Positions 13,470 to 26,000 of a stretch of 64,000 nucleotides of DNA are shown piece by piece. The stretch is from Schistosoma haematobium. Its lineage: Eukaryota > Platyhelminthes > Trematoda > Strigeidida > Schistosomatidae. Both the position numbers and the translations under genes were made by a program. The notes beneath the pieces are model-generated. The model saw only the letters and a list, made by a program, of their open reading frames with translations. It was not told the DNA's origin and searched no databases. Within the stretch, counting starts at the first letter, position 1; every line of letters starts with the position of its first letter. The stretch is taken from positions 21,963,287-22,027,286 of the forward strand of contig NC_067195.1 in assembly GCF_000699445.3 (NCBI RefSeq), written 5' to 3'.

Positions 13470-15570
13470 CATTAAGGCTTGCCCTTATTATGAATATTCT
13501 CCCAGTCGAAGTGACCACATCTCCATGAGTGAATAGCTTTGAGAGAAGACTTGACAGATATACTCACTTACAGACTACCACGGTTGTGTATATTGCTTAT
13601 GCTGACAGATATGAGTAATACGTGGTAGCAATAATGCATTCAATCTATGATTTTAGTATTTTATCAAGGCACTGTGTAAGTTGCATGAAACAATATATCG
13701 GTTTTTCTCACCAAGTTTCCGTTCATTAAACCATCTCCTTCGCGGATTAGCTGTGTCTGATGCATGACTCAAATTACTACAGTTATAATTAGTGGAAACC
13801 AGTAATTACTTTCTATGTATCTTATTATCGTCTCCGTTTCCCTCTTGTACTTTCATTTCTGTCCTTTTTACACATAATCATTTAAGTAAATTATTTATTT
13901 ACCCTTGACACAATCATCTCTTGCTATTTGAACCATCACTGTGTCATTTTCGCATTGCAATCAACCAACCTCCTCTCCGGTGATGTGGTGGCCACTGGTA
14001 CCTATAAGCCCTACTGCCTTGAGACAAACGCACTCACCCAACTACAAGATATGCAAATCTACGAATAACTACCGAACTTATTAGAATAAAGGTAGTCCAT
14101 TGACTAGACTATCATCCAGTTGATATTATCAAAAACTTAGAACCATGCCTAAACAAGAAGCGAGCGCAAAGAAGTCAATCGGATAACATAGGATTGCGAG
14201 AAAGATATTGGACATTGGATCTTACTGATCTGAATGTTAGAAATAATGTACTGTATGTAAGCAAACATGACTAATTTATTACTCTACCCAAGCCTACTTC
14301 AACATCCATAGGTTGTTACCAACGTCGTTAATATACCTAGGGTTATCAGTTCAGTCGCGACATTTAACATGGGTCACATGTCTGAAAATGTATCAAGAGT
14401 TCCATTGTCTGAGATGGCAACTGATGAGTGAAACTCCAGACTGACAGTATAAATTAAACTCGTTGATGAGGTATTCTCTTATTAAGTACTATATTACCTT
14501 AAAAAGACCCAACGATTCCAAGTTTGCCTCCTGTATCTTTTTCACTATCCAACATATTTATAACGAGCTGATGAAAAACAGTTAATTTCCTTGCAATCAC
14601 TTCCTGATACCAGGATACATCCTTATGCCTTCAATATATTTTAAAGTCAGCAGTTTAGTCGCTCGACTGCATTAGTCCTAGTACGTTTGACAGAAATTTG
14701 AAGGTTAGGGCGATGGGGTTTATAGAAATTACAACCACTACACCATGCGGCATTTGGCCGGTTAGTTGCAATATGAAAGATTTTAGGATTGGAATTATAA
14801 AGAGATCGAGGATAACAACAATCTCAGTTAAATAATTAATACGAACATAATTTACAACCATGTGGCCGTAAATCGATACCCGAAATATGTAGTCTTGTAC
14901 GTTTGCGATACTAATCCTGACCACATTAATTTTACTGGACACACTACAACTGAAGTTGCCTAATCATCTTCAGTTGTTATGCCTCGATTTGTCCACCCAC
15001 TACTATGCGGAGGATAACTTGTCTAAATCTAGATTAAGACATTGACGCGATAGACTGATTGGCTAAACCTTGAGGCTGGTATGCGTGAGCTCGAAGTGAG
15101 ACGAACTGTTTAGGGTAGAAAGACGAAAAAGATTCTATCACCTGATTGGCTGGCAAGCACGAGAGAGAAAAAAGTCAACACTACCCGATTTATGCCTAAT
15201 TCCGATCTGTTTCTCGACTCAGATCAGTGTAAAGAAATGCATGAATAAATAGATGACTAACCAGACCATAACGCACAAACAACTAGGAAAATACAATTAC
15301 ATCCAGAACTGGAGATTAAAATAGAAAATAGAGTAAAAAATATTACGTTTGAATTAAAATAGTTCTGTAACAGACAAGGTTATGGCAGTCAAACATACAT
15401 GAAAAGAAAGCTCATGGTCTGTAAAACAAAATAGGATCAAAAATAAATGCTACTGTTTTACAAGATCTGAATTAAATGAAATAACGTCCCCAAAAATAGC
15501 TTCCATAGTTTGTCAAGGCTTCTTGTTCCTCTGTTCACATCATCAGAGGATTTCTCACGACAAAGAGTAA
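13470..15570. other. Unassigned intergenic DNA
   Basis: No supported gene. A 95-residue minus-strand frame at 14655-14942 has no recognisable motif and is treated as chance. The last bases (about 15480-15570) may be the 3' non-coding end of the adjacent Penelope-like element. Confidence 0.3.
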
Positions 15571-16014
15571 GTCTATATCATATACGTTTTCAACTCATCT
15601 ACCATTCTCCGGGTATATATCCGACTCACGTCATTTTGATGGAGTTTTGCTCTCTGAGCTGGATGGCTCGGTCGTGGAGCTTTCATCGTTCTTCTGAACG
15701 ACATCATCAGCGCAAACTTCAGATAGAGGTGAAGTGTTCGAATTTCTCCATATACGTTTCACAGCTTGTTCTGTACACCTCGATGTTGATTGGTTCTTAT
15801 TGACCTTAAATTTATCATTGTTTACTTCTTTGTTTTGCTTGTATCCCCCATTGGTTTGATTTTTGTTCCTATATTTCTGCATAATTTTCCTGATTGGTTG
15901 ATAAATTGGATCAATTTCAGTGTGCTTGTTGATCGCTGATTGACCCGAGTGTCAGGTGTTTTTGGAATTTCCTCTGTCCAAGATTTCCACATTTTTCCAA
16001 TCGAATGAGTGTCC

Positions 16015-16314
16015 TCAGTTGTTCACGTGTATTGATATAAGTGAGGAGATATCACGGAGTTTGACTGCTAATTGATGTTCATGTAGGCGAAGGTGAAGGG
16101 AGCGTCCGCCTTGTCCGATGTAGTGTTTTTCGCAGTTGGCATAATTTATTTTGTAGATGATGTTTGATTTGTCTTCCTTTGTTATTTCATCCTTTGGTTT
16201 GCATAGAATTGATTGTAGTGCCTTTGTCGTTTTGTGTGCCACACCTATCCCGAAGGTTTTCAGCAGTCTTGTTGCTGTTTCCGATATGACCTTTATGTAT
16301 GGTAGGGCGATCAT
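16015..16314 (-). pseudogene. GIY-YIG endonuclease segment of the Penelope-like element
   Basis: A 99-residue frame with IIYKINYANCEKHYIGQ and GGRSLHLRLHEHQ, giving the two tyrosine-centred strands and the conserved Arg and His/Glu region of the GIY-YIG fold. In Penelope-like elements this nuclease nicks the target to start reverse transcription. It is separated from the RT piece by about 100 bp and a frame change. Confidence 0.75.
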
Positions 16315-16416
16315 TTTGTTGATTTCTGTGCCTGAGTTAGGTTCTGATGCTACGTGCGGTTGGTATTTTTTGATGAAGTTGATTGGGTAGCCGTTCTTTT
16401 GAAATAGGTCCTTCAG

Positions 16417-16842
16417 CTACTTCTCTTCATTTTTTCGTGCTGCCAGTGTCCTGCAGTGTGTCCTCGCCCTTTTGAACAAAGTGTGTACGCAGTTGATTTT
16501 GTGAGCTCTTGGGTTGTTGCTTTTGTAGTTGAGAATTTGATCTGTATGGGTCGGTTTCCTATACATTTGAGTTTCCAGTTTTCCTGTGTCGGTTCTAGTG
16601 ATTAATATATCGAAGAATGATAGCTTGTTGTTTGACTCCTGTTCCATTGTGAACTTGACGTCATCGAAGACGTTGTTGATCAGCTTGTAAGTGTTTTCCA
16701 GCCCATCCATTTTGACGATGACAAATGTGTCGTCTACATAGCGAATCCAAATTTTTGGCTTGATTAATTGTAATATCGCGGCTTCTAGTCTTTGCATCAC
16801 TGCTTCTACTATTAGAGCAGTGCTAATATTACAGTAGACCAC
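16417..16842 (-). pseudogene. Penelope-like reverse transcriptase core
   Basis: A 141-residue open frame holding the palm subdomain. The YVDD catalytic box is at about residues 34-37 and is followed by VFDDVKFTMEQESNNKLSFF and by a YRKPTHTDQ stretch typical of this clade. It lacks the fingers region, part of which lies in another frame at 16847-17044. The endonuclease of the same element follows in another frame. It would act as an RNA-dependent DNA polymerase in an intact element; this copy cannot make the full protein. Confidence 0.8.
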
Positions 16843-17394
16843 AATTCTACATTAGTACCTGGGTGAGTGTACCATCGTACCTTTGTATAAAGTGAAGACT
16901 TGTATAGCCTCTGAACAAGCCACTTATGTGCAGTTTGAGCTTATACATGATCCTGGGAAATCTTTTATGAGGAAATGAGGTGTGCCATAATGGTGCCTTT
17001 ATTTTATTCAGAAACATTTGATCACTCAGACAGTTTTTAAGCAAAGATAACAGTATTCGGGAAAGTCTACTTCACTAACTTTGTTTACAAAGAGAGCGTG
17101 TTGAAAAGAGTAGAATTCCTTCTCTGGTTCTATATGGTTTGTCCAGCCTCCAGACACTGAGAGTAGTCAGGAGCCCGAAAATTTTCTTTCCCAGATATTT
17201 GTTAGACTTCGTGTAAAGTCTCATCTTGCCTATATGTTGGCTAAATTTACCAACGGTTTGTCCTTATACAACCTTGTTCGTATTATAAAAAGAGCGACTG
17301 ATTTGCAAAAAGTTTGATCTCTCCAATCTCATATTTAAAGGTTGAAAGATAACATAATTTTGAATGTTGTTCGGACACTTGCACTTACCTTTTA

Positions 17395-18125
17395 CGCTTG
17401 TGACCCCTCATGGAGGAGTATAGGCCGCCCATCAGCATTCTCCACAGAACTTCGACCTGGACAAACCTTTCCAGTTGTTCTCATTTGCTATTTATTCTTT
17501 TGATGTCTGCTCACAATTCGCGACTAGTTGTATCTCTTGGTCTCACATTTTCCCGTTTCCCTTCAGTATCCCAAGCTAGAACTTGTCTCGTGATGCAATT
17601 TTGAGATTTCTGAAATCTTCGTCCTATCTACCTCCAACGTCATTTCCTAATTTTCTTTTTGTTACGTGCCACAGTAGGTTGTTGCTGATGATATCCGTGC
17701 ACCTCTACAGATGTTGAGGTCTTCATAATCCAGTCAACCACCAGAGAAAAGAACAATGATGAAAGTAAGCAGCTTTGTCTAACGCCGGTCCTCGCTTGGA
17801 GTGCGTCTGTAGTCTGTTCTGCACCCACGACGTTTCAGTGTAATCCACCGTATGAATTCCACGTGATATTGACAATCTCCTCAGGTACATTATAGTGTCA
17901 AATTAGTTTCTATTCGGTTATCAAACGCATTCTTTAATCAAGGGCGTTGAGCCGTAATGACTAATTTCATGAGATTGGTCGAACAACAACGACCTGTAGT
18001 GTCGCGATTTGGTCTGTGTCCGACCCATCCTTACGGAATCCGGCGTGTTGAAATCGGGCACTTACCAAAATCTTTCATCTGGTTCACCAACACCCTGTTG
18101 AAAACTCTTCCTAGTATTAATATAA
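17395..18125 (-). mobile_element. RTE-like LINE 3' fragment, internally deleted
   Basis: A minus-strand frame at 17640-17828 has GVRQSCLLSSLFFSLVVDWIMKTSTS, which corresponds to a stretch of the better preserved RTE copy at 37624-39182 (GVRQGCLL then DWIMKTSTS). DNA at 17400-17460 resembles the 3' end of that copy (both read atggag then cagcattctcca). Between these, most of the post-catalytic region is missing. At 18000-18125 further upstream RT residues are visible, with stops. It abuts the Ty3-like remnant that starts near 18155 on the other strand. Confidence 0.65.
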
Positions 18126-18358
18126 GTGTGCTTCTGTGGTTTGTTCGTACATTTGCAAGGTTAAAAGTTCAGAAGCCGATAAAAACTCGTAACAAATCAA
18201 CGACTGCATGGTGTTTATGTGGTGATTGGCATTATGTACTATTCTGTCTATTTAAGAAGCATAAATGTCAGATGCGCAACAAACATGGACATAAAGAAGG
18301 TCATAGTCTACCGAATCGTACGTCCCAGCCCAAGAAGAAATATAAACGTCCTCGATAG

Positions 18359-18625
18359 GTGGTGAAATCAGCCGAGTCCAAATCTCTTTCTCTAGTAGCA
18401 GTTTTTCAAGCAAACCATGACATTCGGAGAAAGTATGTTACTATCCAGACAAACAGCATATCAGCCCGTCTTCAAACTGACGCCGTATCGATTATCACCT
18501 TACTGTCTAGAGAAACGCATAACTTGCTGGGAAAACCGCCGTTGAATCCATCTAAGAAAATGGCTAAAAATACATCAGGTGGTGTGCTAAAACTGGTTTG
18601 TGAATTTTCCTTCAATGCAACTTAA
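18359..18625 (+). pseudogene. Ty3-like aspartic protease remnant
   Basis: An 88-residue frame with DAVSIITLLSRETHNLLGKPP and GGVLKLVCEFSFNAT, matching the spacing around the active site and flap of Ty3-like proteases. The usual D-T/S-G triad is not intact (the sequence reads QTDAVSI), so the enzyme would be inactive. It lies between the zinc-knuckle piece and the RT. Confidence 0.5.
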
Positions 18626-18748
18626 TGTTAAGGACTTTGTTATCTAAAAGAACGGCCAAACCTTGATCTTCTTGGTCTAGATGTGTTAGAAAAACTTAGA
18701 ATGATGGATTCACCCATTAACAGTGTCTACAAAGTAGCGTGTTAATCA

Positions 18749-19645
18749 TTGGACACTCCAGCACTTGCAAAGAAGACAGGTGAAAAATTACTAGAAAAAC
18801 TGATGAGAAAGTTAGTCTCTGTCTTTCAGAACAACTTTGGCCACTGTACCAAGATGAAAGCTCACCCACCAGTGAAAGCAGATGCCAAACTTAGTTCTCG
18901 TCCGAGAAGTTCTGTACCATATGCTGCTCTTGAACTAGCAGATCAAGAACTTAATCGCTTGCAACATGCTTGTGTAATCTAATCAGTCAACTACTCTGCA
19001 TCGGCCACACCGATTGTAGCGATTAAGAAGGCCAATGGAGCTGTACGCATATTTGTTGATTTCTCGACCGGTTTAAATGCTACATTGGATGTATATCAGT
19101 ATCTGTTACCAGTTCCTGAGGACCTATTTTCCAAGCTTAATGGTGGGACATGTTTCGCGAAAATAGATTTATCCGATGCCTATCTGCAAGTGGAAGTGGA
19201 TGAAGATAGTAGAGATCTTCTGACCATTAACACTCATCGAGGGTTATTTCAATACACCCGTTTACCATTTGTAATCAAGACCGCACCTGCCATCTTTCAG
19301 CAGATAGTTGATACGTTGCTAACAGTTATACCTGGTACAGCAGCTTACCTAGATGATATCATGGTTACGGGTTCAACTGATAGTGAACTTTCTGATTGAC
19401 TACATCAAGTCCTTAACCGAGTGTTGGAGTGTGGTTTCCAACTACGTGAAGTAAAGTGTATCTTCTTCATGCATTCGATCAAATACCTTGGTTTCATCTT
19501 AGATAAGAACGGTTGCAGACCAGACCCTGCTAACATCGAAGCCATTCAGAAGATACCTGCACCAACCGATGTCTTTTCATTAAAATCATTCTTGAGGTTA
19601 ATCAGTCACTACAGCACATTCCTGCCTGAAATACATCGAGTGTAA
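18749..19645 (+). pseudogene. Ty3-like reverse transcriptase, interrupted by stops
   Basis: Three frame pieces make up a recognisable RT: a thumb-proximal start (18749-18982), then 19085-19399 with FAKIDLSDAYLQVEVDEDS, FQYTRLPF and AYLDDIMVTG (catalytic YLDD), then 19421-19645 with IKYLGFILDKNGCRPDPANI. Stops occur near 18980 and 19398. The catalytic aspartates are still present, which suggests moderate age. Confidence 0.78.
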
Positions 19646-19655
19646 GGTTCCTTGA

Positions 19656-20600
19656 ATGAATTACTATCGAAAGATAAACCTTGGCAGTGGTCAACAGAAT
19701 GACAAGCATCTTTTAATAAAGTCAACCCAGTGCTCAGCTCAAAGCTTCTTTTCACTCACTTCGATCCCAGTTTGGGCATTGTCGTGTTTCCAGACAGATC
19801 AGAAAAAAATTGTTCGTGCTATACGATCACTCACCCCAGCAGAGCGGAACTACAAACAGCCCGAAAAAAGACCTCTCAATCACTTTCGCTGTCAAAAGAC
19901 TCCATAAAATTCTCTACGGCTGTACGTTTACTATACTGACAGACTACAAACCTTTAACCGCAGTTTTCGTTTCCAAGAAAGAAATTCCCGTCCATATGGT
20001 TCTGAGCTATGACTACAATATCAAGTTTCAGTTCAAACATACTATCGGTCAAGCCGACGCTCCCTCTCGATTTGCTGAATTTCATCACTGTTGACCAGAG
20101 GACACAATCATCGCCTCCACAGCAGTGGATCCAGAAATACGAAGTATAGTGGCAGATGGCATTCGAAACACTCCAGTGCTGTCAGATGAAATCAGAGAAG
20201 AAACACTTCGAGACTCAATCCTACAAGAAGTTAGAAAGTTCTATCTAGAAGGATGGCTCTCGAAGATCAGTTCTACAGAGCTCCAACAGTTTTACCAGCG
20301 TAGACTGTCCCTCAATCATGGATGACTGCCTGCTCTTTGCCAAACGTATCACAATCACAAGGAAGCTGCAACCAGCAGTTCTTAAACATCCTGGAGTAAA
20401 TCGCATGAAGGCACTAACACGAAGTTATGTATACTGACTGTATCTAGACACCCAACTGTAACATCTGTCCCGTTCGTGTACCAAATGTACATTAGCAACA
20501 AAAGCATCGTGAAAAGAAGAATTGCAATTATGTCCATTACCACAGTCACCATGGCAGCGTATACACTTGGACCATAACACTAGATTCTACGAACCTGCTC
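19656..20600 (+). pseudogene. Ty3-like RNase H and integrase zinc-binding remnant
   Basis: RNase H pieces include FTILTDYKPLTAVF (residues before the C-terminal catalytic Asp region) and QFKHTIGQADAPSRF, the tether typical of Ty3-like pol. From 20125 an integrase N-terminal region follows (ILQEVRKFYLEGW), and near 20380-20500 an H2C2-like stretch with PAVLKHPGVNRMKALTRSYVY and CTKCTLATKA. The catalytic core that should follow is absent. Confidence 0.65.
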
Positions 20601-20610
20601 AAAAGGGAGG

Positions 20611-20900
20611 TGTTAGCGGCACACAGACTGGATTATAGCATGCTCGATGCACGATCGCGTCGGTGCATGCTGATTGGCTGGTTCTTATCTAATCAGCGCT
20701 AGTCGATACTTGTAGAACACTATAGAATCTTCTTGCGTAAAACATAAATATACTAGCGTTTTTCCTATTGTGTTTCTTACTTCCATCTAACCTTGTTATT
20801 TGGGACATAATTTCTTTCCTGTTCAACCGTTTTCTGATTTGATGACCTGTCGAGTAAAGAATTCTAAGCAATAGGAGTAGCTTAGTTGTAATAAGATCGA
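20611..20900 (+). mobile_element. LTR-like 3' terminus of the Ty3-like element
   Basis: Starts tgttagcggcacacagac immediately after the purine run aaaagggagg (20601-20610), as expected for a polypurine tract and LTR start. It contains a short inverted structure around gcatgctcgatgcacgatcg. The end is not defined, and no matching 5' LTR lies in the window. Confidence 0.5.
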
Positions 20901-20949
20901 ATTATAACGGGTATCTTGATGAAGTATCATTCCTGCCAGTCTATCGAAA

Positions 20950-22536
20950 CGTGTTCCACCTCACGTCTTCCTGGATAGAACGTGGAGCATGTTTGAAATT
21001 ACCTCTATGTTTGATTTCAGTGCTTCGGCTGATATGTTGTCAGGTCCTTCTGTTTTTTTTCGCACTTGATTTGTCTGATGTCTGTGTGTGCTTTTTCGAT
21101 GTCCGGTGGATTCAATGGAGCCGGTCTACTCAAGTGTTCCCCAAAGTACTCTATTCACCTGTTCCTCTGTTATTAAATTTCAGTGATTGAATTGCCTTCT
21201 TTGTCCTTGGCCGGTCTCTCTGGTTTACCGTATCTCCCCGCTAGTTTCTTCATTGTATCATAAAGTTGTCTCATATTTTCTTCTCTTGCTGCTTTTCCGC
21301 TGTCTTTGTTGGGTCTTCTAAGTATTTCTGCTTGTCAGCTCCAATGTTCTTCTTCACTTGCTTTTGTATTCAACTTGTGTCTTGACTTTCTCTGCTCGTG
21401 TTGGGATATTATTAATTGTTACCTTTCTGTTCGTCCTTCCTTGAATCCTGTTCAGGGTTTCGATAGAGATCCACTCCTTATGATGATGCTTTTTGCGGCT
21501 CAGCACTTCCTGGCACGTTGAAGTTAATGCTTCTTTTATCCCTTTCCAGTTGTCCTCCATCGTAGTTTCTTTTTCTTTCTGTAGATCTCGTAAGGCTTGG
21601 AACCTGTTGTCTAGAGATATCTTGAATTCGTTGAGTTTGTTAAGGTCTCGTAGAGAGGTTGTATTCAATCTTTGTAGTGCTGTTTCCCCGGCTGTCTAGT
21701 GTTACTTTAACTTCAGTTTCATCTTGATCAAAACCAGGTGGTGGTCTGAAGCTACGTCAGTTCTTCTCCTGGTCCCCACATCTTCTATTGTCCTGAATTT
21801 TTTGTTGGTATAAATATGATCTATCTGGTTTTCCGTGGTGTGGTCCGATGAGGTCCATGTAGTTTGTGTATGCGTTTGTGTGGTAATATTTTGCCGTCTA
21901 TAAGCCATTTGTTGAGTGCACATAGGTTTGCGAATCTCTCTCCATTTTTTATTCTCTCTCCCAGTGCATGCCGTCCCATGATATCTTCACATCCAATGTT
22001 ATCTATCCCGACTTTGGCGTTTAGGTCTCCCATCAGGATGGGGCGATCCTTAAGTGGGCACTTCGCTATGATTGTTTGCAGCCTGTCACAGAACTGATCC
22101 TTATTGCATTCGTTGCTGTCACTGACTTGTGCGTAACCCTGGGTAACATTCATAGTGATTCCCACCTCCTTTGTCTTGAAGGATACCTCGGTGATCCTGA
22201 ATCCATGAGATTCCCACCCAATAAGTGCATTTCGTGCTTGTTTGGACAGTATCAGAGCAACTCCCAAACTGTTTGAAACATTTTCTTCATAACCAGAGTA
22301 CAACAGCATCTCTCCTGTACCTAACCTTTGCTTTCCAGCATGAGTCCAATGAATTTCACTGATTCGGAGCGCCGCCACGTCTTATCTCCTAATTTCCGTG
22401 GCACTTTGGCTGATCTCCTGGCTTCCCTGAGTGTCCAAACGTTCCAAATACTTATGTTAACTATTTCTCTGGTTGTCAGAATGAGCATCGGTTTTGTGAA
22501 TATCAAAGAATCTTGACCCTCAATATTAGGTGTCAT
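20950..22536 (-). mobile_element. RTE-like LINE 5' part: AP endonuclease and RT start
   Basis: Minus strand. 22321-22536 and 21821-22378 encode an APE-type endonuclease: NISIWNVWTLREARR, MAALRISEIHWTHAGKQRLG, GMTMNVTQGYAQ-like, and PILMGDLNAKVGIDN followed by GRHALGERIKNGERF. The segment at 21702-21923 ends the domain with QIDHIYTNKKFRTIEDVGTRRRTDVASDHHL (read in parts; the SDHHL box is the catalytic terminus). 21354-21668 is the linker towards RT, and 20990-21150 shows the first RT residues (APLNPPDIEKA, IRQIKCEKK). The reading frame changes at least twice and the copy stops before the catalytic RT core, so it is dead. It complements the RT part seen at 37624-39182. Confidence 0.8.
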
Positions 22537-22540
22537 ATTT

Positions 22541-23030
22541 CTTACAGATTATTATTATTATTAATGGCTTTATTCAATATTATATTTTGGTACAATATAG
22601 AATTCTCAGCACAGGGTATTTCAGCAAGTTTCTTACACAGAAAACAGAAACAAAGACAAAAAAAGTTTCAAAAAAAACCTGAAAAACAGTACATTTAAAA
22701 TTAAAGTCATGTTAAGAATGCAGGTTATTGGCTAGGTTAACTCTAACAACCTGTTCGTCACAGAGTATATTTGCTAGGTAAGGTATTATAGAACATTTAT
22801 ACTTTTCCTTGCGTGCATGGATTTTAATGTAATTACGTCTCGTTCTACCAGAAGATATAGAAGGAGAAAGATAAGAGTGAAGGGGATGGCTAGTATCTGA
22901 TAAAATGACACCTGCTTCAACTCCCAAGACAGAGTTTAAATGATTTTCTTCTGGTAAGCGTTTCTTTTGTGGGGTTGTTTTCCACGGGATGGGATTGCCG
23001 ACCTTATGATCAACCCTACTCATTTACTCT
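22541..23030 (-). mobile_element. LINE 3' end fragment with AATAAA and (AAT)n tail
   Basis: A minus-strand frame at 22712-23023 contains SSGRTRRNYIKIHARKEKYKCS and IIPYLANILCDEQVVRVNLA, the type of C-terminal tail found after the RT domain in some LINEs. It is followed on the minus strand by an AATAAA near 22565 and a short trinucleotide run (AAT)n at 22549-22562, consistent with a 3' terminus. It abuts the RTE 5' end at 22536. The family was not determined. Confidence 0.6.
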
Positions 23031-23039
23031 GACTTGGAA

Positions 23040-26000
23040 CCATCAGTCACCCTAGAAAAGTTACAGGTGGAGCCCGTGATTCCGATAGGCGCCTAAAATA
23101 AGATGTGTGCCGGTATAAGAATGGTCTGTATGCATTGTTTTTATACTGTAGGACGGTTTTAATGAGAACGTGCTGACTTATTCGATCAAAGGGACTTCAG
23201 TCCTCCAAATATCATATCGGGTGTTATGTGTGTGTTGCCTGTATCTTTAATTAGTACCTCAGCGTTAGCGTACTAATGTTGTGTGAAAGCTCAGGTTGGC
23301 GATGGAAGCAATTTGACGTTGTCTTGCCCGGGAATAAAAGAGCGGTCACCCTGAGTACTTGTTTCGTTTTTATATGAAGTATGTTTTTATGTACGTAAGG
23401 CTGTATTTGTCAATCATAACTCCTCATAAATTAAAAAATTCCGAGCTCCACTATAGAGCGACTAAGGATGGAAACAGTGTGACTTCTATATAAATATTAG
23501 AGTCAAATCATGACCAGTCGGTTCCATCAGATAAGGATTCTACAATCTAAACGATTGATTGTTCTACTGAGATAGCATTATGGCTAGTTAGAATACGACG
23601 GCAAGTTATTACATAACTGTCTGCTGGTAATTATTTATACCTGGTCTTTTGTTGAAATATATCCCGTTTATCTCTTAAGATTTAGTAGATGTAAATTCCC
23701 TCATATTCACATTCTTATAACCGTTCACATTGTGATGAACGAGAACTCAAGTATGGTAAACCAATTTATTGTCTTATGCAAAATTATACAGTACCTTTTT
23801 AGTAATGACAATAATGCATCAAATACATCATTTACATATCTTCCTTGAGTCGCCCTCCACAAAATTCAGCATTCTTTGAATCCTGTTGTTATTCCGTTTG
23901 TTCTTTGTTTTCTTTCCCCTTCTCTTTAGTTCAATTTTCCACTTTCAATCCCTGTTACATATTACTTTAATTCATCTGGATACGTAGTGCACTCCATAAC
24001 ATGATCTAAAGTGTTTGTTTGTTTGGAACTATGGTGTTATACATACGACACCACTTGCTCTATTTTACAATCATAGCTACAGGATAAAATAGTATTGTGG
24101 TAATATCCTTATAGATTTTAAAAACCTGTCGAAATGTTGTAAATACTATGTAAACATTTTTGAAACTCGTTTCTGACTGTATTTATGACGAAACTCGAGA
24201 TGGCTTTTTCACAACGCTTAGGTATGTGTAGGTTACTAGCGCATAATAATTATAGCTTATATGTGTTCGTTCAATGACTGATGGTTGGACTGAATCTGAG
24301 CAGCTGATTTAAAAGATTCTTAGAAGAGAAACGCAACGAGTCCTTGTTTAACGTAAAACTCCCTTTTATACTTGGCAGGACGGGGATTTAGTACACTTGT
24401 GTGCTCATTCGCAGGTTTTTAAATCGATAGCAGGAACTAATTTTGTGACCACTAAAGGGATACGTTTGATGTTTGTGCTGACGGATAGTCCCTTTCAGGT
24501 CTTTTATTAGACAGTTATGAGTTAATAGTTAGCATACTGAATTTGGTCACTGCTAGTTGTCATAATACGATTCAAAACTTTTTTATCCCTCGAATATGGG
24601 TGAAAACACCATGTTTCTGCACTCTGAATGACGTCACAAAATATTCGTGAAGACCAAAATAAACCCTTAGATTTCAGACCGTTCGAAAAGCACTGTTAGT
24701 AGTCAGGAACTAATTTACCCATATGTGGTTTAAGCGTATACGTCTTTCATACGGTGATAAGAGACGGTTCTTCGTTTGAAGTAGAGGTACCGAAGACTTC
24801 AGATCTGTAGATTTGAAGCAGTTCATCCAATTCATACTCTGAAGCAAATGGAAAGGTTTAGCCTTGGTCGGACCCACATGAAAATTCCCTCGTCGTTCAA
24901 CAGACAAAAATAAGAAATATGATAAGGGAAGTAAATAAGTTTCCTGGTGCTTCTAGTATAACGGCAGGTTGCCGGTCAACTCCCCCGCTTAGGTATTCGC
25001 CTAAACTTGCTACAACGCCTAATGTTGTGCGAAATTAGGAGTGAAAACACTTTCTACCAAGGGATATTTGATAATGCGTTATCCATCATACTTATACTTC
25101 ACATCACATCTAAGATGAATGGCCTACCAAGTCATAGAATTAAAAGTTAGTGTAATGTCGTTTGTCCTAATGTGAAGTAGTCTCAGATCCTCATGAAGAA
25201 ACAAGCAATCGTCATACTACCCAACGCTTTTCATCGTCAGGAAAAAAGAAACTCAGAATACACCTGTGAGACCAAGTCATGTACGCCCATTAAATAGATT
25301 GATGACCGCAACACATGCAAGTCAACCTCTTCCTAAGTTTCGAGGAACATGACAAAAAGTTTTAGGTTAGTAGTTTGAGTATGCGTCACAGGCGGGCTTT
25401 CTAATATTAATGTGAGGATGTGCCGGTCATCGGTCCAGACGTTATTTCTCCTCTTCGTGTATATTGTTTTCCGTTCTTTGAATATACGATCAAACTTAAG
25501 GCCTTTTAGTCCGTGGAGCAGTGACAATGTTTTGTTTATAGTCCAAACTACCGGACATATGAGTTGATGGCTTCAAACTCTTCGAATTCAGGTTAAATGC
25601 TTCAGTTTGGCAGTAACGGACCATAATTTGTCTTCAGAACACATTATTTTTAGTTTCTCACAAAGGTTCAGCTCTTCACAAGCTCAGGGAGTGCATATCT
25701 AAAGAAGGAAATTTTAATCCCGCAGAGTGTTAAGTACTAGTCCCATGGGTAGATTTGGCTTAAAAATTCTCCTATTGTAGTAATAAAGTACAAAGATAAG
25801 AATCTGAATATGTTTGGCCACATGACACTACTTAGTAAGCGTTTTCTCAGTCAGTTCGCGACTTGTTTCTTTGATTGATTTCACCGTGTGGATAGTTCTT
25901 TATTACGTTGTCCTAATTAGTTTAATATAACTAGCTAGCTATCATGGCTCTTGTAACTGATTTTTTGCCTGCAGTTGTCTCGCGTGTGTACTTGTAAGAC

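Larger units (their letters stand above)
15580..17045 (-). mobile_element. Penelope-like retroelement (RT plus GIY-YIG), broken
   Basis: A minus-strand element in three main pieces. At 16847-17044 there is an upstream RT segment. At 16417-16842 lies the RT core with the catalytic motif WIRYVDDTFVI, followed by NNKLSFFDILITR and METQMYRKPT-like residues, characteristic of Penelope reverse transcriptases. At 16015-16314 is a GIY-YIG endonuclease segment, YKINYANCEKHYIGQ then GRSLHLRLHEHQ. The region at 15631-15882 reads as a polar C-terminal tail. The RT and endonuclease pieces are in different frames, so the element is inactive here. The RT-then-GIY-YIG order is diagnostic of the class. A matching 3' scrap is at 46250-46345. 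Confidence 0.82.
18155..20610 (+). mobile_element. Ty3/Gypsy-like element, degraded, integrase truncated
   Basis: Plus-strand gag-pol pieces in canonical order. A Cys/His zinc-knuckle-like segment is at about 18205-18300 (CLCGDWHYVLFC then KHKCQ and GHKEGH). A protease-like piece follows (18359-18625), then RT (18749-19645), RNase H (about 19656-20094) and an H2C2 integrase start (20125 to about 20590). Several in-frame stops and frame changes interrupt it. After the H2C2 region the frame runs within tens of bases into a purine run (aaaagggagg) and an LTR-like start, so the integrase catalytic core has been deleted. No 5' LTR is seen; an RTE fragment lies there instead. Confidence 0.75.

Noticed and set aside
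14418..14445. ctgatgagtgaaact, resembling a hammerhead ribozyme core
   Set aside because: There is no room for stem II between the two core parts, and no matching helices flank it.
20918..20955. ttgatgaag ... cgaaacg, another hammerhead-like word pair
   Set aside because: The first core differs from CTGATGA and no convincing stems I to III could be drawn.
21864..22276. Plus-strand frames opposite the RTE endonuclease
   Set aside because: The endonuclease motifs are on the minus strand; these are shadows.
25944..25997. ATG with about 17 codons, candidate first exon of the SAFB-like gene
   Set aside because: Too short and without homology; the donor and phase to 26510 cannot be verified.
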